From assembly GCA_003561715.1 (NCBI GenBank), contig PWVU01000126.1, positions 1 through 15,009 on the forward strand: a stretch of DNA of 15,009 nt. The letters run 5' to 3'. The notes under the pieces were generated by a model. The model was not told where the DNA came from, did not search any database, and worked only from the letters and a program-made list of their open reading frames with translations. Shown in pieces: positions 1-5,746 of this stretch. The DNA is from Candidatus Kaiserbacteria bacterium. GTDB taxonomy: Bacteria; Patescibacteriota; Minisyncoccia; Phycocordibacterales; UBA12088. The translations under genes were made by a program, and so were the position numbers. Each line of letters begins with the position of its first letter. Within the stretch, counting starts at the first letter, position 1.

Positions 1-946
1 CAAAATTGTGTTGGTAGGTTTTTCTCGCAGGTTCGTCCCACTCGGACACAAAAACACACTCCGCACCCGCATTATCAAACGCAATATGAAAGCCACCGAT
101 GCCCGCAAACAGATCAATAAACTTCGGGCAGTCTTTCTTTTTTGACTTCTCGGGGGCTTTCGGGTTTGCACCAATGTTGTAAAAGTATGTTTCGTTCGCG
201 TCAATCATCAAGTCAAACAATGAGGCTTGTTGACCCTCGGCGACATACTCAACATTGGTGGAATCCGCTTTCATTGCCTCTGCCAGCACGCTGTGCATGC
301 CGTTCTTTGCGATGATAAGGAAATCTACAACGTTGATTCCCATCAGTTGCCCCGCCTCGATGATTCTTTTTGCCACTTCCTTGTCTTGTTCGCTTGGAGA
401 TGGATCGCCCGATGGATGATTGTGAATAAGAATGACGCCCGCCGCTCGCATTTCCAATCCCGGACCGAAAATTTCCCTCGGATGAATAATACTTTTATCA
501 AGCGAACCGATCGAAACGGTTTCGTTCTTTAGGAGTACATTTCTGGCATTGAGATATAAGCAAACCAAATGCTCTTGTTTCTTGTTTTTCAAGTCCACAA
601 CTTGAGCGACGGCATCTTGTGCTGACAAAATAAGATCATCCGCTCCATTTTGCTCATCACTGATCCGCTTCGCCAAGGCGAGAGCGGAAGAAATTTGGAG
701 CGCTTTCGCTTGTCCGATTCCTTGAATTCGCATCAAATCCTCAACACTGGCATTGAGAACATCGTTTCCAAACTTCTTGATGATCTTTTGAGCAAGCACC
801 TTGACGTTTGTACCCTTAATGCCGCTTCCGAGAAGAATTGCAAGCAACTCGCTCTTTGTCAGCGCATCAGGCCCTCTCTCCAAGAACTTCTCGCGCGGTC
901 TATCAACTTTGGGGGTATCTTTTAATCTCGACATACGGTGTTGCAT
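1..946 (-). CDS. radC: RadC (UPF0758/JAB) protein fused to a C5-cytosine DNA methyltransferase, partial at left edge
   Basis: The minus-strand frame is open from ATG 946 (alternative ATG 934) to the window edge, about 315 codons, with no stop. Residues about 9-100 are the RadC N-terminal part (DRPREK, then ELLAILLGSG) with a helix-hairpin-helix (IQGIGQAKA). Residues about 110-225 are the JAB/MPN metalloprotease-like domain with its metal-ligand pattern HNHPSGD (H175, H177) and D188 ten residues on. After a Lys-rich linker (about 262-272) the same frame gives PKFIDLFAGIGG (274-285), motif I (AdoMet binding) of C5-cytosine DNA methyltransferases, followed by SEWD, which fits motif II. I checked the frame at codon positions 946, 424 and 106. 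RadC proteins are usually about 220 aa and end after the JAB domain. The methyltransferase target-recognition and PCQ catalytic regions lie outside the window. The biological role of RadC is unsettled; many copies are carried by mobile elements. A weak GGAG lies about 14 nt before ATG 946. Confidence 0.88.
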   Translation of the reverse strand, partial: MQHRMSRLKDTPKVDRPREKFLERGPDALTKSELLAILLGSGIKGTNVKVLAQKIIKKFGNDVLNASVEDLMRIQGIGQAKALQISSALALAKRISDEQNGADDLILSAQDAVAQVVDLKNKKQEHLVCLYLNARNVLLKNETVSIGSLDKSIIHPREIFGPGLEMRAAGVILIHNHPSGDPSPSEQDKEVAKRIIEAGQLMGINVVDFLIIAKNGMHSVLAEAMKADSTNVEYVAEGQQASLFDLMIDANETYFYNIGANPKAPEKSKKKDCPKFIDLFAGIGGFHIAFDNAGAECVFVSEWDEPARKTYQHNF

Positions 947-1014
947 TACTTGGAAAGCACTCACTCCGAAGGTAACACAATAGTACCATAAGCCTGTCGC
1001 CGACGCCTTTGCAC

Positions 1015-1122
1015 TCAACTCACACCAAGAGCTAAGAGCTCAGCATCTGTGAGCTTATCGGGGCCGTATTTTATCATCTTCTCCCGCGGCCGGTCATGTA
1101 CAGGTATGTCTTTGATCTCCAT
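1015..1122 (-). pseudogene. Broken N-terminal fragment of a second radC
   Basis: ATG 1122 opens a 35-residue frame beginning MEIKDIPVHDRPREK and continuing to DAELLAL, then GVS and a stop. It matches the first ~32 residues of RadC (compare DTPKVDRPREK...ELLAILLGSG in the complete copy directly downstream). The family sequence is lost immediately after ELLA, with no continuation in any frame before the next radC start 68 nt on. The two copies differ at many positions, so this is not a recent tandem duplication. It looks like the stump of a resident radC that was cut or replaced when the radC-methyltransferase gene arrived, though decay of an old duplicate is also possible. A possible promoter (TTGTAA, 17 nt, TAGTGT) lies upstream on the minus strand. 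Confidence 0.7.
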
Positions 1123-1263
1123 GTGCGTAGGCTACTCACACACTACACAATATTCATGATCCTTACAATTTCATTTCTACCCACAATACCACGAGTGTTT
1201 GGCGCACCTTGCGCCACCAGCCTCAGAAACCCTTGTCTTTCCTCCATCACTGACCAACATTGA

Positions 1264-1286
1264 ACCAAAGCCCCGGTTGCTCAATT
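1264..1286. repeat. 23-bp direct repeat, copy 1
   Basis: This 23-bp sequence (begins ACCAAAGCCCCGG, ends GCTCAATT) recurs at 1752-1774 with two substitutions. The pair brackets the 2H phosphoesterase gene, with this copy just past its stop codon. A short inverted repeat, GGCGC-acctt-GCGCC, lies nearby at 1201-1215. The meaning is unknown; flanking repeats are compatible with a mobile cassette or a duplication scar. Confidence 0.65.
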
Positions 1287-1287
1287 A

Positions 1288-1737
1288 TTACTCGGTATAC
1301 TTCGCGGTTGAATCGCTTCCGTCCCACCATCCTTCGGTCAGCTCGAGCTCTATGGGCTCCGCAAAACACTCGAGTGTCCCGGTGGCGATCGCCTGCTCAA
1401 GGAGGGTGTTTGAATAATCAGGCTCGACCCCTTGTGCGCACGAAAGTGTGATGTGTGGATATACTTTCTCAGAGTCTGCACACTCCACCAACAGTACATC
1501 GCCCTTCTTATCGAAAGCACGACCGACGATCTTCACGACCCTCTTTTTGCCCGGCGTAATGCTTCCGAGCGAATCTGGACGGTATGCAATAGTAAGATGG
1601 TGCGCGTAGACGCATGGGTGCTTCGGAGGAAATTGCTCCACCAATGCCTGGATGTCCTCGACGAACAGACCCGTATACACAATATCGCGTTCTTTTTCTT
1701 GATGCGCTTCAAAGTGAGGAGGAGGTGTCGCTTCCAT
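1288..1737 (-). CDS. 2H phosphoesterase (LigT / RNA-ligase-CPDase-like) protein
   Basis: This 149-aa protein carries two H-x-T-x motifs about 46 residues apart: HLTI (H47, T49) and HITL (H95, T97), each preceded by hydrophobic strand residues. Paired HxT motifs define the 2H phosphoesterase superfamily, which opens 2',3'-cyclic phosphates or joins RNA ends. The phrase YTGLFVEDIQAL near the N terminus and the compact length resemble the phosphodiesterase domains of tRNA ligases rather than ThpR itself, but that subfamily placement is a guess. No signal peptide or membrane segment is visible, so it is probably cytosolic. The start ATG 1737 is preceded by AGGA with a 7-nt spacer. The gene stands alone, between a radC fragment and an FtsK-gamma gene, and is bracketed by 23-bp direct repeats. 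The substrate cannot be told from sequence. Confidence 0.72.
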   Translation of the reverse strand: MEATPPPHFEAHQEKERDIVYTGLFVEDIQALVEQFPPKHPCVYAHHLTIAYRPDSLGSITPGKKRVVKIVGRAFDKKGDVLLVECADSEKVYPHITLSCAQGVEPDYSNTLLEQAIATGTLECFAEPIELELTEGWWDGSDSTAKYTE

Positions 1738-1751
1738 AGGTAAATCCTAAC

Positions 1752-1774
1752 ACCAAAGCGCCGGTTACTCAATT
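1752..1774. repeat. 23-bp direct repeat, copy 2
   Basis: Second copy of the 23-bp repeat at 1264-1286 (21 of 23 identical), placed just upstream of the 2H phosphoesterase start and therefore inside its likely 5' region. Confidence 0.65.
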
Positions 1775-1917
1775 TCTGCGCGAATGGATAGATTGTTCAA
1801 AAACGATCTTGATTTTCGCCTATTCACTTAAACCAAGAGGCACTTGGCGCCGCAGGCACCGGGGTATACGTTTACCAAAATTCACTTGCTCATTACCTTT
1901 CCCATCTCACGATATTA

Positions 1918-2337
1918 TTAGAGATCATCCTCCCCCATCAACACCTCCCGCGGTTTCATCCCATCCTGCGGACCGATGACTCCTTCTTCTTCGAGCAGAT
2001 CGATCAGCTTTGCCGCTCGTGTGTAACCCACCCCGAGCTTGCGCTGGAGGAATGAGGTCGATGCCTTACCTAACTCAATGACGGCTTCTTTCGCCTCTTC
2101 GAACAATACATCATCTTCACGCTCCCACGAACTCTCGCTCTCGCCACTTGATTCAAGCAGATCGATCTTCTGCTCAAGCGCGCCGATCTTTTCATACAGC
2201 CCGACGATCTCCTCATGCAGAGATTGCTGATTGGCGATCATCTGCATAAGCAAGGACTCCAGAGTGGGGCTGTATCTGTCTTCGTCCATACCCATAAGGT
2301 AGCACGGAAGCGGGAAATCGCTCAATTTGTCATTCAT
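1918..2337 (-). CDS. Free-standing FtsK gamma (KOPS-binding winged-helix) domain with N-terminal coiled coil
   Basis: From ATG 2337 this gives 139 aa. Residues about 76-134 match the FtsK/SpoIIIE C-terminal gamma domain closely: DDVLFEEAKEAV, then STSFLQRKLGVGYTRAAKLI, a run of acidic residues, and IGPQDGMKPREVL. In FtsK this winged helix reads the KOPS sequences that direct DNA translocation to dif. There is no motor (Walker) domain. Residues about 24-66 are heptad-like and probably a coiled coil, followed by a short Ser/Glu linker. I chose ATG 2337 because a minus-strand promoter (TTGCGT, 18 nt, TATAAC) ends 9 nt before it, which implies an almost leaderless mRNA; a longer frame would start at TTG 2376, inside the promoter. 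Later in-frame ATGs at 2295 and 2289 are possible. It could be a KOPS-binding adaptor or regulator, or a relic of a split FtsK. The domain call is strong; the role is unknown. Confidence 0.85.
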   Translation of the reverse strand: MNDKLSDFPLPCYLMGMDEDRYSPTLESLLMQMIANQQSLHEEIVGLYEKIGALEQKIDLLESSGESESSWEREDDVLFEEAKEAVIELGKASTSFLQRKLGVGYTRAAKLIDLLEEEGVIGPQDGMKPREVLMGEDDL

Positions 2338-2354
2338 ACCAAGTTTGTTATAGT
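2327..2354 (+). promoter_or_regulatory. Plus-strand promoter for the basic unknown protein at 2399
   Basis: TTGTCA (2327-2332), a 16-nt spacer and TATAGT (2349-2354), with an extended -10 TG at 2346-2347. The predicted start near 2361 gives a leader of about 38 nt that contains GGGAG before ATG 2399. Confidence 0.55.
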
Positions 2355-2376
2355 CTCTTGCAGAGCATCTACGCAA
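2347..2376 (-). promoter_or_regulatory. Minus-strand promoter for the FtsK-gamma gene, overlapping the divergent one
   Basis: On the minus strand TTGCGT (2371-2376), an 18-nt spacer and TATAAC (2347-2352). Its -10 box overlaps the plus-strand -10 box by four bases, so the two promoters should compete. The predicted start near 2340 leaves a leader of only a few bases before ATG 2337. Confidence 0.45.
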
Positions 2377-2398
2377 AACCCTGGGCTGGGAGCAGACA

Positions 2399-3181
2399 AT
2401 GAGGATTCAAGATGACCAACAACTACCAAACTGGATTCGTAGGGGCAGCTTGGGTGAGCTCACTTACCAGTCACTCTGTACCCCTGATCCTGAAGAGCTA
2501 AGTCTTCTTCTGCGACGTGCATCGTGGGCACTAACGAGTATCGTCTTCGAGGAGGTCTACAAACGAGCGCGAGAACTCAGGTACGAAATCAGTCCCGAGC
2601 TGCTCTACGTCAGTTCTGGTCTACCCAATCGAGTACTGAGAATCCTTTGGGCGCAGTGGGCGTTCACCGATCAGGATGTGGCTGTCCTTCCAACAGACAC
2701 TCTCCTGAAGATCGTCCAAGACGCAGGAAGTAGTCGACGGGGCGATGTGCTTAGGCTGGCAAGGTACATCGACCACAAAGCGTTGTCGAACGGTCACGCT
2801 TCTGCAGAGGAGCACTACCGACGCATCTTACGAGACGAGCGTAACCAACGCCGACGAGAGCAGCACATTCCAAAGCTCGCACTCGGCAACCGGCACCTTG
2901 GCAGATTGCTCAAAAAACTCAAGTTACGTACAGCCAAACAGGTATTGGAATACTTGAATCGAAAAACGAACGCACCTCAAAAGTCGGAGTCAAACGACAG
3001 CAGTCGTGAACAACGTCGTATGTCGGCCGAGGTGCGAGGTACCCGCGTCGCTCTCATTTATTGCCTGTGGCGTTGGCAAAGGTCATTCGACAACCTACCT
3101 CTCGCCGATCCAATCGGAACATTTGTATTCCGTAAAAAACGGCGTAAATTTTGGTTGAGGAAGGGTAAAAGAAAAAAATAA
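2399..3181 (+). CDS. Basic protein of unknown function
   Basis: This 260-aa ORF has a good ribosome binding site (GGGAG, 6 nt before ATG 2399) and a promoter, so it is probably a real gene. I do not recognise the family. The first half looks like a globular helical fold (for example LTSIVFEEVYKRARELRYEI and PNRVLRILWAQWAF). The second half is rich in Arg/Lys (EEHYRRILRDERNQRRREQ, then LGRLLKKLKLRTAKQVLEYL), and the last ~20 residues are almost all basic or aromatic. That composition suggests binding to nucleic acid, but no named motif is seen and there is no clear membrane segment. It is transcribed divergently from the FtsK-gamma gene through overlapping promoters and is the only substantial plus-strand gene in the left half. 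An accessory or transferred gene is plausible. Confidence 0.65.
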   Translation: MRIQDDQQLPNWIRRGSLGELTYQSLCTPDPEELSLLLRRASWALTSIVFEEVYKRARELRYEISPELLYVSSGLPNRVLRILWAQWAFTDQDVAVLPTDTLLKIVQDAGSSRRGDVLRLARYIDHKALSNGHASAEEHYRRILRDERNQRRREQHIPKLALGNRHLGRLLKKLKLRTAKQVLEYLNRKTNAPQKSESNDSSREQRRMSAEVRGTRVALIYCLWRWQRSFDNLPLADPIGTFVFRKKRRKFWLRKGKRKK

Positions 3182-3202
3182 TTTTACATACCCTTCTAGT
3201 AT

Positions 3203-3235
3203 GGTCATCGAAGTAATTTTTCTGCTTCGGTGGCC
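3203..3235 (+). terminator. Possible terminator hairpin after the basic unknown gene
   Basis: An 11-bp stem with two G-T pairs (3203-3213 with 3225-3235) and an 11-nt T-rich loop starts 22 nt past the stop codon. The downstream tract is only moderately T-rich, so efficiency is uncertain. It lies between two convergent genes and could act for either. Confidence 0.4.
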
Positions 3236-3311
3236 GTTCTCATTTATATTTTCATAACAAAAAATAATTCACTCATTTCTTAGTTGACTTGTTACTTGAT
3301 TTTTGCGATCT

Positions 3312-4352
3312 CTATTTTTTTGACAACTCGTTAAGCCGTTCGATAAATGCCTCAGTCGCCCTATCAGGCGTTGCCCAAGAGGTGACAAGCCGAACAGATG
3401 AATGGGTATCGTCAACACTTGCCCATGTATAAAATCCGAATCTCTGTTGCAGTGACTCAATGACGGTGTTGGGAAAGATCGGGAAGATCTGGTTCGTTTC
3501 CGGTTCATGCACAAACGTATACCCACATGCATGTATACCATCAGCAAGTTTTTGCGCTGCGGTATTTGCATGCATGGCATTTTGCATATAAAGATCATCT
3601 TTAAAGAGTTCCATAAACTGCACACCGAGAGCCCGACCCTTGGCAAGCAATGCGCCACGTTGTTTTAAATGAGACCGGAAGTTTTCTTGTAGGTCTTGAT
3701 TTACAAGGATGATCGCCTCGCCACACAATGCCCCATTCTTTGTGCCACCGATATACATAGCATCGCACAGGTCCGCAATGTCACTCATATGCAGGTCAGC
3801 ACGTTTAGCGGCTAGTGCATTACCGATACGCGCACCATCCAAGTAGAGGAGCAGGTTGTGCTGATTACACAGGTGACGTAAGTCCTCAAGCTCATTTTTG
3901 CGATACACTGTCCCGAGTTCGGTTGCTTGCGAAATATATACCACGCGCGGTTGCACCGCATGCTCGCCCGCATGTTCCATCACGACTTTTTCTACGCTTT
4001 CTGCTGTAAGTTTTCCGGCGGTTGGAGAGACGAGATTGATTTTGTGCCCGGTCGCTTCTATTGCGCCGGCTTCATGGTGATTGATGTGCCCCGTTTCAGC
4101 TGCGATGACCGATTGGAATGGTTGTAGCATCGATGCGAGACAGATTAGATTCGCATGAGTCCCACCGGGCACAAAGTGAACGTGAGCTTGCGGCTTATTT
4201 ATCTTTTCTTTGACCAGTCGCTCCGCTTCTTGTGTAAAGGAGTCCGTGCCATAGCCACGCTCTTGCTGCACATTGGTTGTCGCAAGTGCTTCCAAGATGC
4301 GTGGATGTGCACCCTCTGAGTAATCGTCAAAAAACAAATATTCATGGGGCAT
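3312..4352 (-). CDS. ltaE: Low-specificity L-threonine aldolase (PLP-dependent, fold type I)
   Basis: From ATG 4352 this is 346 aa, close to the usual ~335-350. Threonine aldolases split L-threonine or allo-threonine into glycine and acetaldehyde. Diagnostic features are RGYGTDSFTQEAE (about 32-44), VPGGTHANL with the PLP-phosphate loop (61-69), the ETGHINHHEAGAIE segment with its stacking His (86-99), LDGARIGNA (171-179; Asp172, Arg175) and IGGTKNGALCGEA (201-212), where Lys205 is the PLP-binding lysine. The frame stays open upstream to 4439, but a promoter (TTACAA, 17 nt, TATACT) ends 8 nt before ATG 4352 and the family N terminus (FFDDYSEGAHP) begins right after it, so 4352 is the start and the mRNA is probably leaderless. 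The gene is monocistronic. In an organism with little amino-acid biosynthesis it may supply glycine. Confidence 0.9.
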   Translation of the reverse strand: MPHEYLFFDDYSEGAHPRILEALATTNVQQERGYGTDSFTQEAERLVKEKINKPQAHVHFVPGGTHANLICLASMLQPFQSVIAAETGHINHHEAGAIEATGHKINLVSPTAGKLTAESVEKVVMEHAGEHAVQPRVVYISQATELGTVYRKNELEDLRHLCNQHNLLLYLDGARIGNALAAKRADLHMSDIADLCDAMYIGGTKNGALCGEAIILVNQDLQENFRSHLKQRGALLAKGRALGVQFMELFKDDLYMQNAMHANTAAQKLADGIHACGYTFVHEPETNQIFPIFPNTVIESLQQRFGFYTWASVDDTHSSVRLVTSWATPDRATEAFIERLNELSKK

Positions 4353-4360
4353 ATGCTGGT

Positions 4361-4389
4361 AGTATAGCGGTAAAGTATACTTTTTGTAA
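4361..4389 (-). promoter_or_regulatory. Promoter of the threonine aldolase gene
   Basis: Minus-strand TTACAA (4384-4389), a 17-nt spacer and TATACT (4361-4366). The start codon lies 8 nt beyond the -10 box, which predicts transcription starting at or within two bases of the ATG. Confidence 0.6.
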
Positions 4390-4447
4390 GCGAAGCATGC
4401 TTGTAATGCAAAACCCCTTGCAGGGCCTTTTACCAACAACCGTTTGC

Positions 4448-4675
4448 TGTGACCCTACCGAATCGTCCCCGGGATTCTAAGTATGTCGCTTCATACCTCG
4501 CAACATACTAAGATCCCTGGACGGCGCCTCGGATGTTCTCTCCCTATCGGTCGTGGACATAGCCTGCGGCGCTTGACCAATTTTGTTTATGACCAGAGGG
4601 AGTTAGCAAAATAGAAATACTCTTGTGGTGCGATTCCCCGACGCAAGCAAAATTGTTTGCTTGCTTAGGGTCACA
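4448..4675. repeat. tRNA-Glu-3'-end-derived hairpin unit 1
   Basis: The unit opens with TGTGACCCTAC (4448-4458), a copy of the 3' end of the local tRNA-Glu in the tRNA's own orientation, and closes with the reverse copy TAGGGTCACA (4666-4675). Outside these, CAACCG (4436-4441) and CGGTTG extend the inverted ends imperfectly. Just before the closing copy, GATTCCCCG (the 3' side of the T-arm) is separated from TAGGGTCA by a perfect 9-bp hairpin, GCAAGCAAA-attg-TTTGCTTGC (4643-4664). Another long imperfect hairpin occupies about 4468-4518. The leading arm sits at the end of a ~60-bp diverged direct repeat (4401-4458, again at 4682-4741). No credible coding sequence is seen. Confidence 0.6.
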
Positions 4676-4730
4676 CCACGGTTGTAACGCAAAAACGTCA
4701 TTGCTGGCGATTTTGCTAACAACCGTATGC

Positions 4731-4852
4731 TGTGACCCTACGGGGAATCGACCCGCTTTTTCTAATTCACTGCGTTCATAAGAACGCTGGTCGCGGCTCA
4801 GCTCCCCAGAGGGGACCCCGCTTCCGCCGTTCGCTTCCTCGTAGGGTCTACA
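4731..4852. repeat. tRNA-Glu-3'-end-derived unit 2
   Basis: Opens with TGTGACCCTACGGGGAATCG (4731-4750), an exact match to the 3' end and T-arm of the tRNA-Glu at 5785-5856. Closes with CGTAGGGTC (4840-4848) on the other strand, followed by TACAAACGGT, which mirrors the ACCGTATGC that precedes the opening copy. The segment before the closing copy (CTTCCGCCGTTCG) resembles the matching part of unit 3 (CTTCCGGCGGTTCG), but unit 2 lacks the inserted 9-bp hairpin. The stretch 4853-4984 after it holds only a doubtful 55-codon plus-strand ORF. Confidence 0.6.
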
Positions 4853-4984
4853 AACGGTAACGACGCCAAAGACATGCTTTGGCATCGACCGATTTGTGAC
4901 CATCTTCGAGATGTACCTCGAACTTTTGAGGAATTGATAGAAGCAATCAACAAGGCATTCACTGCCACGAAGTCCCCAACCTCC

Positions 4985-5030
4985 ACAAAAACAAAAGCGG
5001 CCCGCAGAGTGAAGCGGGACTTACGCTTTT
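4985..5030 (-). terminator. Intrinsic terminator after the 107-aa unknown gene
   Basis: On the minus strand, an outer stem AAAAGCG/CGCTTTT (5024-5030 with 4993-4999) encloses an inner CCCGC/GCGGG stem, followed by TGTTTTTGT. It starts 14 nt past the stop of the 5045-5368 gene. The shape is that of a strong Rho-independent terminator, and the outer stem could serve the plus strand too. Confidence 0.75.
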
Positions 5031-5044
5031 CTGCGAGCTGATGC

Positions 5045-5368
5045 CTATGCAACCTTTCTGCTCATTTCTCGGATCTCTGCCACAACCTTGTCGCGCATGG
5101 AAAGAACAGTAGCTTCACCAGGGACACCGCCGCCGTCCCCACCAGGTCCCTCAGGAATCGCATATACCGTGAGTTGACCATCAGGACCTCGTTCTACAAG
5201 GCACGAGGGATGCTCAATGAGCACATTTGCCACCTCAACCACCGCTTTGAAGAGTTCCGCTCTTTCACCAGGCGGTCGCGAATTCCACGATGCAGGAAGA
5301 GCAACGATTTGACTTCCACTTCTCAGAGCGGACAACACTAACAAAAGGTTGTCCAATACCCAGCGCAT
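5045..5368 (-). CDS. Small protein of unknown function
   Basis: This 107-aa protein has an unusually strong Shine-Dalgarno sequence for this window (GGGAGG, 6 nt before ATG 5368), a -35/-10 promoter upstream and an intrinsic terminator just past the stop, so it is a complete single-gene transcription unit. The sequence has a hydrophobic N-terminal helix (LDNLLLVLSAL), a helical stretch (ERAELFKAVVEVANVLIEH), a short strand-like part, then a Gly-rich segment (PEGPGGDGGGVPGE) and a charged C terminus (MRDKVVAEIREMSRKVA). I recognise no family. It lies between two copies of the tRNA-Glu 3' end (4731 and 5566), where cargo of an integrated element would lie. Its strong SD, unlike the nearly leaderless neighbours, fits foreign origin, but that is inference. 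Confidence 0.65.
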   Translation of the reverse strand: MRWVLDNLLLVLSALRSGSQIVALPASWNSRPPGERAELFKAVVEVANVLIEHPSCLVERGPDGQLTVYAIPEGPGGDGGGVPGEATVLSMRDKVVAEIREMSRKVA

Positions 5369-5387
5369 CTTATCCCTCCCGGGCAGT

Positions 5388-5410
5388 GGTGGTCGACCCT
5401 CTCGACCACC
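5388..5410 (-). promoter_or_regulatory. Perfect palindrome in the leader of the 107-aa unknown gene
   Basis: GGTGGTCGA (5388-5396), a 5-nt loop and TCGACCACC (5402-5410) form a perfect 9-bp inverted repeat. It lies a few bases upstream of the GGGAGG ribosome binding site and inside the predicted transcript. It could be an operator for a dimeric repressor or an RNA hairpin affecting translation. Confidence 0.5.
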
Positions 5411-5437
5411 TCATACCGAGCAGGATTCACTACTATG

Positions 5438-5465
5438 AGAATACCATAATGAGTACCAATGTCAA
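5438..5465 (-). promoter_or_regulatory. Promoter of the 107-aa unknown gene
   Basis: Minus-strand consensus TTGACA (5460-5465), a 16-nt spacer and TATTCT (5438-5443), giving a leader of about 60 nt that contains the 5388-5410 palindrome. Separately, a perfect TATAAT lies on the plus strand at 5515-5520, but without a convincing -35 box. Confidence 0.55.
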
Positions 5466-5534
5466 ATTTAACGAAGCGGGATGGTTTGGTCGATTAAATG
5501 ACTCAAACACTAAGTATAATAGATCGTGTACGGC

Positions 5535-5559
5535 AAAATTCATGCTGAGCGTGAATTTT
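5535..5559. terminator. AT-rich hairpin beside a tRNA-Glu 3'-end copy
   Basis: AAAATTCA (5535-5542), a 9-nt loop and TGAATTTT (5552-5559) lie just beyond the tRNA 3'-end copy at 5566, as the real tRNA terminator lies beyond the real 3' end. On the minus strand it may be the terminator of a lost tRNA copy. The stem is AT-rich, so activity is doubtful. Confidence 0.35.
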
Positions 5560-5565
5560 TCCCTT

Positions 5566-5744
5566 TGTGACCCTACGGGGAATGATCCTGACGGTCACCA
5601 AGCTATTTTGCTTCGCTCCGCTCACAAAATAGCAGGTGCCGCGGGACACGCCTCAGCCGTCGTACTCGCTACGCTCCGTGCGACATGCTTCCGGCGGTTC
5701 GATTCCCACGAACAGTGCGCAAGCACTGTTCTCGTAGGGTCACA
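5566..5744. repeat. tRNA-Glu-3'-end-derived hairpin unit 3
   Basis: Opens with TGTGACCCTACGGGGAAT (5566-5583), preceded by a TTTTTCCC tract like that beside the real tRNA. Closes with CGTAGGGTCACA (5733-5744) in reverse. Before the closing copy stands GGTTCGATTCCC, a full T-loop signature, then a perfect 9-bp hairpin GAACAGTGC-gcaa-GCACTGTTC (5710-5731) where a tRNA would pass straight from T-stem to acceptor. A second perfect 9-bp hairpin, GCTATTTTG/CAAAATAGC, is at 5602-5633, and an imperfect one around 5660-5685. The whole 5369-5784 stretch holds no convincing gene. Confidence 0.6.
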
Positions 5745-5746
5745 AC

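Noticed and set aside
4544..4903. 119-codon minus-strand ORF
   Set aside because: It lies across two tRNA-derived repeat units and their hairpins with no SD; it is open by chance.
4874..5041. 55-codon plus-strand ORF with a protein-like C-terminal half (TFEELIEAINKAF...)
   Set aside because: It has no visible SD or promoter, its end is encoded by the terminator hairpin of the opposite-strand gene, and its frame extends upstream into the tRNA-derived unit. It may be the remnant of a gene, but support is too thin to list.
4798..5052. 84-codon minus-strand ORF starting at TTG
   Set aside because: It begins at the stop of the 107-aa gene, runs straight through a strong terminator and ends inside repeat unit 2; the composition is not protein-like.
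4448..5744. CRISPR array or integron attC array
   Set aside because: Repeats are irregularly spaced, derive from a tRNA 3' end and alternate in orientation. There are no regular spacers, no cas genes, no attC core pairs (RYYYAAC/GTTRRRY) and no integrase in the window.
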